Assembly (NCBI RefSeq): GCF_004155535.1
Contig: NZ_RYUH01000014.1
Coordinates: forward strand, 124,001 to 188,000
Source of the DNA: Bifidobacterium pseudolongum subsp. globosum
Lineage (GTDB): Bacteria; Actinomycetota; Actinomycetes; Actinomycetales; Bifidobacteriaceae
Reading direction: 5' to 3'
Length of the DNA stretch: 64,000 nucleotides
Part shown: positions 52,392 through 60,669 of the stretch, one piece after another
Layout of the letters: every line of letters starts with the position of its first letter
Position numbering within the stretch: position 1 is the first letter of the stretch
Notes under the pieces: generated by a model
The model's input: the letters and a program-made list of their open reading frames with translations, nothing else
Databases searched by the model: none
What the model was told of the DNA's origin: nothing
Made by a program: the position numbers and the translations under genes

Positions 52392-54411
52392 TAACAGTCA
52401 CGATCAGCGAGTCGGTCTTGCCTGACACCGTAAGAGTGATTGCTGTGATGCCCTCGCCCTTGGCGGTGACCTTGCCCGTGCCGTCCACCGTCGCCACCGA
52501 CGTGTCCGATGACGACCAATACACCACGCCTGTCGCCGACGATGGCGTGATGACGGCATTCAGCTGAACGCTCTTGCCGGTTTCGACGGAGAGCTTGCCA
52601 TCGCTGACGCCGGCACCCGTGATAGTCACCGATTCAATCGGCTCAGTGGCCGGTATAACGGTGACGCTCACCGAAGCGGACTTGCCCCCCGCGGTCGCCG
52701 TAACCGTCGCCGTGCCGGCCTTGATGGCCTTCACAGTACCACTCATATCCACCGTCGCAACAGAGTCGTCGGAGGACGTCCACGTAACCTTCTTGTCGGT
52801 TGCGTTTGCCGGCGCCACGGTGGCTGTAAGCTTCTTCGAAGCGCCCTCCTTAAGGGAGAAGCTGCCACCAGCAATGGTGATGGACGCCACCGGAATGGTC
52901 ACGACACACGGAGCCGTGGTCGAATAGTTGCCCGAGTTGTCCGTGACAACCACGATCGCACCCGAAGCCATGTAGTTCTGGCCAGAGACTCCACCCTTGT
53001 TGTCCCACTGACCTGCGCCGTTGTTGAAGACGAATTCGACTTCTTTTTGCTCCGGATTTTCAATCGTAAAGGACACATAACCGTCACACGCAGCTGACAT
53101 CTTGTTGCCAGGGGACGTGGTCCAGATGCCATTGGCAAAACGCCAATGCAGATATGTGGAATCCGCACCAAACTTGGAGGACGGATAATAAATTGTGGTG
53201 CCATTGGTAACCGGCTCGTCTTCAGTGACTGTAACGGTCACGGTGGCTGACTTGTCACCAACCGCCACGGTGATATCCGCAATGCCCTTGGCAACGCCAG
53301 TGACAAGACCATTCGTATTCACGGATGCGACATCGGCGTTGGAGGACGTCCAGTTGAACGTGTCATCGGAAGTGACTTCAGCACCTGCGGCAAGCAATAC
53401 AGCGGTCAGTTGATGCGTATCGCCGGCCTTGATCGAGAAATTTCCACCTTCGATTTTAACGGAGTCGTAAGGTGTCGGCGGTGCCGCTTCGACCGTCACG
53501 GTAACGGTATCGCTCTTGCTGCCGGCCTTTGCGGTAATTGTTGCGGTACCCGTCTTGCGTGCCGTAATCATGCCGGCATTGTCCACACTTGCGACGGTCG
53601 CATCAGAAGTGTTCCACGTGACCTTCTTGTTTGTCGCGTTGGACGGCGCAACAGTTGCGGACAGTGTCTTCGTCTCACCGGCCTGCATTGTCACGTCACC
53701 ACCATTGATGGAAACGGACTCGACAGGAACGTTAATCGGCGCATCGCCACCGACAGTCACATGGATGGTCTTCTTGTGGATTCGACCATATGAATAGACG
53801 ACCAAATCGGCGGTACCATTGCTCACGGCGCGGATAACGCCATCAGCACCAGCGCGCACGATGCTCGGATCCATCGACTGCCAGATGAGATGCTGATAAG
53901 TCGCGTTTTCCGGGTTGAAGGTCGCGGACGTTTCCACAGTCCCGCCCGACGGAATATGCAACGTGTACTCGCCATCGGAGCCCTCAAGGCCCTCGGCGGT
54001 CAGGTCAAAGCCAGCAAGGTACTGATAGGGCTTCTTCTCAAGCTGAACGGTTTTTTCCGCAGTCTGGCCCTGGTAAGTGGCGGAAATCGTCACCGTGCCA
54101 TCATCACCGTCGACGCTCATACTCGCGTCCCACGCAGATGTATTGCCTTGGTCCTGTGGCCAAATGGACTGCGTGACGTTCCTGAAGTTCGAGGTCTCCC
54201 ACGTGATCTCATCAGTAGCCACATCGGCCGGAAGACCGAGTGCCGTAATCTGGAACTTGTCCGAAGTCGGCACCGTATCCGGGCCAACAAGATGGAAATC
54301 AGCCGCGTAGGCTGGCACGGTGAACCCTATGCCTGCAACAAGCGTCACCGCGGCAATGGCGCCAGCCATCACTTTCTTTCTCATGCCATGTAACCGATCA
54401 AAGATCGACAT
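51787..54411 (-). CDS. SLH-anchored starch-binding (CBM25) protein without catalytic domain
   Basis: About 874 residues; ATG 54411 follows AGGAGG four bases upstream. After a Sec-type signal peptide (KVMAGAIAAVTLVAGIGFTVPAYA) come two Ig-like domains (about 38-220), two Big_2 domains (about 225-400), a CBM25-type starch-binding module (about 402-507; TTIYYPSS, STYLHWRFANGIWTT, CDGYVSFTI, FVFNNGAGQWDN), two more Big_2 domains and three SLH motifs (about 680-874). No glycosidase domain is present. It is probably a surface protein that holds starch near the two amylases encoded upstream, comparable in role to Bacteroides SusE/SusF. The aromatic residues W in HWRF, IWTT and QWDN are candidate ligand contacts. 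Confidence 0.86.
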   Translation of the reverse strand: MSIFDRLHGMRKKVMAGAIAAVTLVAGIGFTVPAYAADFHLVGPDTVPTSDKFQITALGLPADVATDEITWETSNFRNVTQSIWPQDQGNTSAWDASMSVDGDDGTVTISATYQGQTAEKTVQLEKKPYQYLAGFDLTAEGLEGSDGEYTLHIPSGGTVETSATFNPENATYQHLIWQSMDPSIVRAGADGVIRAVSNGTADLVVYSYGRIHKKTIHVTVGGDAPINVPVESVSINGGDVTMQAGETKTLSATVAPSNATNKKVTWNTSDATVASVDNAGMITARKTGTATITAKAGSKSDTVTVTVEAAPPTPYDSVKIEGGNFSIKAGDTHQLTAVLLAAGAEVTSDDTFNWTSSNADVASVNTNGLVTGVAKGIADITVAVGDKSATVTVTVTEDEPVTNGTTIYYPSSKFGADSTYLHWRFANGIWTTSPGNKMSAACDGYVSFTIENPEQKEVEFVFNNGAGQWDNKGGVSGQNYMASGAIVVVTDNSGNYSTTAPCVVTIPVASITIAGGSFSLKEGASKKLTATVAPANATDKKVTWTSSDDSVATVDMSGTVKAIKAGTATVTATAGGKSASVSVTVIPATEPIESVTITGAGVSDGKLSVETGKSVQLNAVITPSSATGVVYWSSSDTSVATVDGTGKVTAKGEGITAITLTVSGKTDSLIVTVTKNGQVSDRFSDVPAGVPFHDEIEWLAANGISNGYADGRFGYNDKLTRADMAIFLYRTAVLHGVGSASSYSPSAAEYAKFSDVKQGTHGAKEILWLAKHGITQGSNGKFNGGAYLSRQDMAVFLYRYAHLAGVPGVASFSPAAADYARFKDVNRGTFAAKEILWLAKSGISLGNPDGTFGFGAKMERKAMAAFLYRLDKLI

Positions 54412-54586
54412 TGTTCCTCCTAATACCCGAGCGAGAAACAAGCGTTGTTATGACGCCCGACGCGCCTTCTCATCTCTCTGTCCCGGCGTGTCTCTCATGG
54501 TGTGGCCTGCAGGCGGCATCGGATTGACGCTTGCATTCCAAGTAATCTCCCGGCAAGGTGCCGTTCGCTCTCAGACGACCTACGCT

Positions 54587-54597
54587 CGTTGCGAACG
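54587..54597 (-). promoter_or_regulatory. Operator-like CGTTGCGAACG before starch-binding protein gene
   Basis: A palindrome-like CGTT-GCG-AACG just downstream of a TATACT box on the minus strand. It shares TGCGAACG with the two elements at the amylase promoter (59826-59837, 59893-59904). Candidate LacI-family binding site, by resemblance only. Confidence 0.4.
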
Positions 54598-54742
54598 TAT
54601 TCACAGGAGACAGTATACATCGTCCTCCACGTTTTCCATACCAATATGTCCAGCAATACGATCGTTGTCATCTCGGCATGTGTACCTAGCGACAGAAGAC
54701 CACGTCTGCCCATACGGAATAAGTAGAAATGACCTATAAGAA

Positions 54743-54794
54743 AAGCAGCGTGTGGAGCCACAGGCATCCTATGCCCTTGCTCCACACGCTGCTT
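54743..54794 (-). terminator. 16-bp hairpin after amylase gene
   Basis: Arms 54743-54758 and 54779-54794 pair perfectly over 16 bp; the 20-base loop has a small inner stem (GGCAT/ATGCC). It starts 59 bases after the stop of the 1603-residue amylase. Confidence 0.78.
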
Positions 54795-54848
54795 GTAACT
54801 CAGTCACGAATGTCGGCCGTTGGATCCGGCATGACCGCTGGCCCTGTG

Positions 54849-55457
54849 TGGTTTAGATGAGTTTGTCGAGGCGGTACAGGAACGCGGCCATCGCCTTGCG
54901 CTCCATCTTCGCGCCGAACCCGAACGTGCCATCCGGATTACCCAACGAAATACCCGACTTCGCCAACCACAGGATCTCCTTGGCCGCGAACGTACCCCGA
55001 TTCACATCCTTGAACCGCGCATAATCCGCAGCCGCAGGCGAGAACGAAGCCACACCCGGCACACCAGCCAGATGCGCATACCGGTACAGGAAGACCGCCA
55101 TGTCCTGACGCGACAGATACGCCCCGCCATTGAACTTGCCGTTCGACCCCTGCGTGATGCCATGCTTGGCCAACCACAGGATCTCCTTGGCCCCATGCGT
55201 ACCCTGCTTGACATCCGAGAACTTCGCGTACTCCGCCGCCGACGGCGAATACGAGGACGCCGAACCCACACCATGCAGCACCGCCGTACGATACAGGAAG
55301 ATCGCCATATCCGCACGCGTCAACTTGTCGTTGTACCCGAACCGGCCATCCGCATACCCATTCGAGATGCCATTGGCCGCCAGCCACTCGATCTCATCAT
55401 GGAACGGCACACCAGCAGGCACATCAGAGAACCGATCAGACACCTGACCATTCTTCG
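54849..55457 (-). repeat. SLH cassette, copy 2 of 3
   Basis: 609-bp near-identical copy, the end of the 1603-residue amylase gene. Copies 2 and 3 also share the ten bases CCCTGTGTGG just outside the coding end. Confidence 0.93.
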
Positions 55458-58400
55458 ACACCGTCAACACAATCGCGGCCGACTTGCCCGAAGCCGTCAC
55501 CGTGATCGCCGTGATGCCCTCGCCCTTGGCGGTGACCTTGCCCGTGCCGTCCACCGTCGCCACCGACGTGTCCGACGACGACCAATACACCACACCAAGC
55601 GAAGCATTCGCCGGAGTAGCCTTCACCGACAAGCGCACCGTCTTGCCCTGCGCCAGCGTGAGCTTGTTGTTCGCCACACCAGTACCGGCGATCGCAACCG
55701 ACTGCAGTACAGTGCCATTCGCCTGCACCGTCACGACAATGGAGCTCGACTTGTTGCCTGCGGTGGCCGTAATCACGGCATTACCGGCCTTGAGTCCGCG
55801 TACGGTGCCGTTGTTGACGGTCGCCACTGCTGCGTTCGACGTGCTCCACACTACATCACGGTCGGTCGCGTTCGACGGGGAGACCGTAGCAGTCAGGTCC
55901 AAGCCGGCGCCGACATTAATCGTCGCCTTGCCACCCGACACACCAGTACCCGAAATCGACACCGAGGAGACGGCAACATAATCGGATGCAACAGTCACCT
56001 TCACCGAAGCGGACTTGCCGCCAGCGGTCGCCGTGATCGTCGCCGTACCAGCCTTGACAGCCGTGACCTTGCCCGAAGCGTCCACCGTAGCCACCGACGT
56101 ATTCGACGACTTCCACGACACCGCACGATCCGTCGCATTCGCAGGGGCAACCGTCGCCGAAAGCTTCCTCGTGGAACCAACCGGCAACTGGAAATCACCA
56201 CCAGCAATAGAGACCGAAGACACCGGAACAGTCACCGTGCACGGAGGATTGTCAACAGTGAGAGCGCCGTTCTTGACGAGCAGCGACTCGCCAGTGCCCT
56301 TGTAGTTGGCCTCACCGTTGTTGTCCCAGTTGCCGGAACCGTTGTTGAAGACGAATTCGACTTCATCCTGATCCGGGTTGTCGATCGTGTACTTCACGTA
56401 GCCGTCGCACGCCGCTTCCATCTTCACGCCCGGGACGGTCGTCCACGTACCTGCAGTGCCGCCCTTGTTCACGCGGTAGTGCACATACGTCGAATTCGCG
56501 CCGAAGCCCGACGTCGGGTAGTAGATGGTCGTCGTGGTCGGGATGATGAGTTCACCGGTCACCGTGATGGTGATCGTGTCGGTCTTCTCGCCAGCCTTCG
56601 CCGTGATCTTCACCGTACCGGCCTTGTTCGCCTTGACGTTACCCTTCGCATCGACGGTCGCAATCTGCTCGTTGGACGAGCTCCATGCAATCTTCTTGTT
56701 CGAGGCGTTTGACGGGGCGACCGTCGCGCTCAACTTAGCGGTACGGGAGGTGCCGAGGTCAATCGACATTGAGGCACCTTCGTTGATCGTCACCGATTCG
56801 ACCGGAATCGTTTCGATGACGCCACCGGCAGCGCCGATGCGGGCGAGCGGGGCGGAGTAGGAGTCATCATCTGACTTCTCGTAGGAGTTGTTCTCCTGCG
56901 AAGTTGTATCCGGAAGATCGGCGTTATCATTCGACGCAAGATCGTATGGCAGTGAATCCATGCCGGACATACCCATAGTGGCCACGATCTGAACGCCGAC
57001 ACCGGTCTTTGCGACATCGGCAGCGGTGATACCCAGCTCGGACAGCGGAATCGAGAGCTCGTAGTTCACATCCTCCGCGGCGGAGTTATGGCCCTTGCTA
57101 TTGAACTCGACCCAGTTGGCATTGTCATTCTTCATATCGCCGGGTACACGGTTGTGGGCAGTGCCCCAACCGCCGTCGATACCCCAGACTTCCTTGCTCA
57201 GGATGCCCTTGCCGTACTTGAACTTCATGCCTGTCTTCTGAGTGCCCACAGCTGGAGCCGCGCCTGGTCCGAAGATGGCGTTCGAGTTCAGACCGTTCTC
57301 GTCACCGCCATACATCCACGGGCCATTGGCGCCGTTGTAGGAGATGCCGACGAGATTGTTGAGGCTCTGCTCCCACTGATTGTTAGAGGCCCAGATGGTA
57401 CCGCCGGTGGTGAGGTTGAGGTTCTTCCCGATCTTGTTGTCCGTACGACCAGTGTCAAGCACAATCCACACCGGGCAGTTGAGTTCACCGAAGAGCGGAC
57501 GGCCAATCGGGTAATTGTCACCGGGGTCGACGTAGTCCTGAACGTTGGTCATCTCCCACATGAGGTAGAGGTTGTCATCATCGTACGTACCGTACAGCGC
57601 ATACAGATCGACCGGAACCTCGTACATCGAGTTCTCACGGTAGACACGCGGATCGTCATTCGCCGCGCCCTGCGCGATGAGCATCGAACTGTCCCAATCG
57701 CTGACCGAGCCGTCGACAGTGATGGTCTTCTTCGGAACGTTGCCGGTGGTGTTTGTCGAATAGTACTTCGCGAGCTGCTGCTGGCTCCGTTCGACCTTCT
57801 CGTAGGTGTACTGGAGATTGAAGTCCTTCCCGGTGCTTCCGGTGCCCTTGCCTGTGAGCGTCAGCGTAATGACGTCACCGACCTCTGCACCAGCGCCGAC
57901 AGTAATCTTGTCGCCGGATTCGAAAGTGCCGGACTTGCCATCCGAAGTGCTCCACTTCGTGTTCGTGACATTCTGCGCGCGAACGGTGACTTCGATGCCG
58001 TTACCGGTGAAGGTGGTATTCGTCGGGGATGCGCTGATTGACTCCGCGTCGATCGTCGAGCCATTTCCACCGTTCCAGAACACGGAGACCTTGTTGCCCT
58101 TCGCGTAACCGGATGTGATCTTGCCCCCGGAGACAGTGATCGAATTGCCGTTGACCTGGTCCTTGTACGTACCGTCATCGAGGGTCGTCACCTGGCCGGA
58201 CAGATCCTTGTCACCGCCCATATTCGCGACCGTCACACCGTTGTTGTCCGGAGTACCATCGGCGATGCCGCGCTCGATCATCAGGCAGGACTGATCGTCC
58301 TTGCAGTTGCGCAGATATTCAGGCGCGCCCTCCATTGCGTTGCGGAACTTGTTGACCGCCACGACTTCGGGATGCTTCCACTCGTCATCGCCCGCCGCTC

Positions 58401-59664
58401 CGAGCTGGGTCTGCTCGGAGAACTGCGCGTTATTGCCACCGGAACCGGCTGGTCGGTTGAAGAACAGCGGAGCGCCGCCGGCGCGGGAGGCGACGATGGC
58501 CCAACCCATACGAATCTTGTCGGCTGTGATGCCAGTGGATTCCCTGTCGTCGTTCGCATAATTATCGTGCGATTCCACCCACGTAACGAGCTGGTTATCA
58601 CGCACACCAGTTCCCTGCAGATCGCGCAGCGAGTTGGCGTTCATACGGCCCGATTTGATGGCGCCGCGAATAGCCTTGCCGTAGTTCGAACCGGTGTTAC
58701 CACCACCGTTGCTCGAATACTTATCGAAGAGCGCCGGGTAGGCTGCGGCATTGAGTCCGGTATCACCCTGAAGGACCTCACCGTACTGGTACTGTGCGCC
58801 GTTCGACAGAATCGTGTCGTAATACGGCGAATGCTGGGAGAATTCGTCAGGAAGCTCGATGTGTTTTGCTGCATCATAGCGGAAACCATCCACACCGGCC
58901 GCAACAGCGCGGGTCAGGTAGTCCTTCATTCGGTCAGCAACATCCTGGCTCTGCGTGTTCAAATCAAGCAGACCGAGCAGATGGCACTGCGTGACCTCCC
59001 AACGGTTGCCGTAATTAATTGCGTCACCGCGGATGGCTTCCGGCTTCGACTTCTGGCAGACATCGAAATCACCATGGAAGTACTTGCGATCTTTCCAACC
59101 GCTTTCCACCGCGTTCCAATCGGACGTGAAGTGGTTAATGACGGCGTCGGCGATGATACGGATACCATGCTTGTGCGCTTCCTCGGTCATCGCCTTGATT
59201 TCGGCTTCTGTGCCGATAACCTTATTACCGATTCCAGTTCCCGACGGCTGGTAGACATAGTACCAGTTCTTCTCAAAACGCATGCCCTCAACCGGACCCT
59301 TGATTGTGCTCATCGGCACCGTCTGGATTGAGGTATAGCCCGCATCAGCAATGGCCTGCATGTTGTTCTTAATCGTATTGGCCGACCACATCCACGCATG
59401 CAGAATCGAACCGTAACGCATTTCCTGAGATAGACCATACTGCTTACGCGCCGCTTCGAATTGCGCATTACCAAGCGTACGATCATAACTTGTTGTTGGG
59501 CCCACATGGTCTGCTGCAACAGCCGTGGTGGAACCAACCACCATACCGCCAGCGAGCGTCGCCGCAGCTGCGAAGCCGGCGATCGCCTTTTTTAGGAACC
59601 CGCGCCTCGAGGGGCGCTTATCCGAGACGGGGGAAACCCCGCGCTCTTCAGACAGAGGTGCCAT
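54853..59664 (-). CDS. Giant SLH-anchored alpha-amylase: GH13, CBM74-like, CBM25, Big_2, SLH
   Basis: 1603 residues; AAGGAG lies eight bases before the ATG. The signal has a twin-arginine look (RPSRRGFLKK then a hydrophobic Ala-rich core, cleavage near TAVAA). A GH13 subfamily-28-like catalytic domain (about 60-480) has nucleophile D264 (GFRYDAAKH), acid/base E296 (YGEVLQGD) and D367 (WVESHDNYAN). An Ig-like domain follows, then a region of about 300 residues (645-945; DGSVSDWDSSMLIAQGA, DDDNLYLMWEMTNVQDYV) that I assign to CBM74. Next come Big_2, CBM25 (about 1041-1143), three Big_2 domains and three SLH motifs (about 1410-1603). It hydrolyses internal alpha-1,4 bonds; CBM74 with CBM25/26 is typical of granular-starch degraders. 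Confidence 0.9.
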   Translation of the reverse strand: MAPLSEERGVSPVSDKRPSRRGFLKKAIAGFAAAATLAGGMVVGSTTAVAADHVGPTTSYDRTLGNAQFEAARKQYGLSQEMRYGSILHAWMWSANTIKNNMQAIADAGYTSIQTVPMSTIKGPVEGMRFEKNWYYVYQPSGTGIGNKVIGTEAEIKAMTEEAHKHGIRIIADAVINHFTSDWNAVESGWKDRKYFHGDFDVCQKSKPEAIRGDAINYGNRWEVTQCHLLGLLDLNTQSQDVADRMKDYLTRAVAAGVDGFRYDAAKHIELPDEFSQHSPYYDTILSNGAQYQYGEVLQGDTGLNAAAYPALFDKYSSNGGGNTGSNYGKAIRGAIKSGRMNANSLRDLQGTGVRDNQLVTWVESHDNYANDDRESTGITADKIRMGWAIVASRAGGAPLFFNRPAGSGGNNAQFSEQTQLGAAGDDEWKHPEVVAVNKFRNAMEGAPEYLRNCKDDQSCLMIERGIADGTPDNNGVTVANMGGDKDLSGQVTTLDDGTYKDQVNGNSITVSGGKITSGYAKGNKVSVFWNGGNGSTIDAESISASPTNTTFTGNGIEVTVRAQNVTNTKWSTSDGKSGTFESGDKITVGAGAEVGDVITLTLTGKGTGSTGKDFNLQYTYEKVERSQQQLAKYYSTNTTGNVPKKTITVDGSVSDWDSSMLIAQGAANDDPRVYRENSMYEVPVDLYALYGTYDDDNLYLMWEMTNVQDYVDPGDNYPIGRPLFGELNCPVWIVLDTGRTDNKIGKNLNLTTGGTIWASNNQWEQSLNNLVGISYNGANGPWMYGGDENGLNSNAIFGPGAAPAVGTQKTGMKFKYGKGILSKEVWGIDGGWGTAHNRVPGDMKNDNANWVEFNSKGHNSAAEDVNYELSIPLSELGITAADVAKTGVGVQIVATMGMSGMDSLPYDLASNDNADLPDTTSQENNSYEKSDDDSYSAPLARIGAAGGVIETIPVESVTINEGASMSIDLGTSRTAKLSATVAPSNASNKKIAWSSSNEQIATVDAKGNVKANKAGTVKITAKAGEKTDTITITVTGELIIPTTTTIYYPTSGFGANSTYVHYRVNKGGTAGTWTTVPGVKMEAACDGYVKYTIDNPDQDEVEFVFNNGSGNWDNNGEANYKGTGESLLVKNGALTVDNPPCTVTVPVSSVSIAGGDFQLPVGSTRKLSATVAPANATDRAVSWKSSNTSVATVDASGKVTAVKAGTATITATAGGKSASVKVTVASDYVAVSSVSISGTGVSGGKATINVGAGLDLTATVSPSNATDRDVVWSTSNAAVATVNNGTVRGLKAGNAVITATAGNKSSSIVVTVQANGTVLQSVAIAGTGVANNKLTLAQGKTVRLSVKATPANASLGVVYWSSSDTSVATVDGTGKVTAKGEGITAITVTASGKSAAIVLTVSKNGQVSDRFSDVPAGVPFHDEIEWLAANGISNGYADGRFGYNDKLTRADMAIFLYRTAVLHGVGSASSYSPSAAEYAKFSDVKQGTHGAKEILWLAKHGITQGSNGKFNGGAYLSRQDMAVFLYRYAHLAGVPGVASFSPAAADYARFKDVNRGTFAAKEILWLAKSGISLGNPDGTFGFGAKMERKAMAAFLYRLDKLI

Positions 59665-59825
59665 GCCACTGTCTCCTTTTCTTCTCTAGATAAGGTTCTT
59701 TCTTTCCTTGTGCTCGCTTCACGTCACCAGAGCCGCAAAGCCATGCGAAATCTGCCACACCGAAGGAAACAGTAACTATTCCACCGGCGAACAAATCCTG
59801 CCAGCCGACACAATCATTGTGACAC

Positions 59826-59837
59826 CGTTCGCATTGC
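59826..59837 (-). promoter_or_regulatory. Operator-like element, downstream copy
   Basis: Minus-strand GCAATGCGAACG, beginning four bases past the -10 box of the amylase promoter. An exact copy lies 67 bp upstream. The position would block transcription start. Confidence 0.5.
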
Positions 59838-59841
59838 GTCT

Positions 59842-59870
59842 AGTATAGCTAAAACCCCGCACAACGGCAA
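59842..59870 (-). promoter_or_regulatory. Sigma-70-type promoter of amylase gene
   Basis: Minus strand TTGCCG (complement of 59865-59870) and TATACT (complement of 59842-59847) with exactly 17 bases between them, about 180 bases before the ATG at 59664. Confidence 0.6.
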
Positions 59871-59892
59871 CATACATCATTTATACCGAAAA

Positions 59893-59904
59893 CGTTCGCA
59901 TTGC
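59893..59904 (-). promoter_or_regulatory. Operator-like element, upstream copy
   Basis: Exact second copy of GCAATGCGAACG, 22 bases upstream of the -35 box. In wider context (GTTTGC-AAT-GCGAAC) it is a near palindrome of the type bound by LacI-family repressors. Confidence 0.5.
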
Positions 59905-59992
59905 AAACATCTGCTCCTTAGAATAGACATTTGCTCTCTTTTCAACTATCGAATCCTTCCCCAAACAAACACATACATACCCGTAAACGTAA

Positions 59993-60027
59993 AGGGTGGT
60001 TCCGGAAACATCTTCCGGAACCACCCT
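59993..60027 (-). terminator. 15-bp hairpin after partial amylase gene
   Basis: Arms 59993-60007 and 60013-60027 pair perfectly over 15 bp with a 5-base loop, 38 bases after the stop of the amylase gene at 60065; a weak T-rich stretch follows on the minus strand. Confidence 0.78.
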
Positions 60028-60060
60028 AGTGTTTCAATGGTTGGGGTGGATTACCCTGTG

Positions 60061-60669
60061 TGGTTTAGATGAGTTTGTCGAGGCGGTACAGGAACGCGGC
60101 CATCGCCTTGCGCTCCATCTTCGCGCCGAACCCGAACGTGCCATCCGGATTACCCAACGAAATACCCGACTTCGCCAACCACAGGATCTCCTTGGCCGCG
60201 AACGTACCCCGATTCACATCCTTGAACCGCGCATAATCCGCAGCCGCAGGCGAGAACGAAGCCACACCCGGCACACCAGCCAGATGCGCATACCGGTACA
60301 GGAAGACCGCCATGTCCTGACGCGACAGATACGCCCCGCCATTGAACTTGCCGTTCGACCCCTGCGTGATGCCATGCTTGGCCAACCACAGGATCTCCTT
60401 GGCCCCATGCGTACCCTGCTTGACATCCGAGAACTTCGCGTACTCCGCCGCCGACGGCGAATACGAGGACGCCGAACCCACACCATGCAGCACCGCCGTA
60501 CGATACAGGAAGATCGCCATATCCGCACGCGTCAACTTGTCGTTGTACCCGAACCGGCCATCCGCATACCCATTCGAGATGCCATTGGCCGCCAGCCACT
60601 CGATCTCATCATGGAACGGCACACCAGCCGGCACATCAGAGAACCGATCAGACACCTGACCATTCTTCG
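60061..60669 (-). repeat. SLH cassette, copy 3 of 3
   Basis: 609-bp near-identical copy, the end of the partial amylase gene at the right window edge. Confidence 0.93.

Larger units (their letters stand above)
54412..54852. other. 441-bp gap upstream of starch-binding protein gene
   Basis: No convincing gene. It contains the terminator hairpin of the upstream amylase gene (54743-54794), a TATACT on the minus strand (complement of 54612-54617), and the operator-like CGTTGCGAACG (54587-54597) about 15 bases downstream of it. The starch-binding protein gene can therefore be transcribed from its own promoter. Confidence 0.5.
59665..60064. other. 400-bp regulatory gap upstream of the 1603-residue amylase
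   Basis: No gene. It holds, on the minus strand, the promoter 59842-59870, two copies of a 12-bp operator-like motif, a leader of about 170 bases and, at 59993-60027, the terminator of the partial amylase gene. AT content is well above that of the genes around it. Confidence 0.65.

Noticed and set aside
55072..56712. Long open frame on the + strand opposite the amylase gene (about 546 codons), and similar frames opposite 51787-54411 and 60065-62700
   Set aside because: Arg/His-rich or repetitive translations with no ribosome site, lying wholly antisense to clear multidomain proteins; they repeat wherever the SLH and Big_2 DNA repeats.
51783..60669. CRISPR array or tandem repeat locus
   Set aside because: The repeats are 609-bp coding modules thousands of bases apart, in frame and at gene ends; no short direct repeats with unique spacers were seen anywhere in the window.
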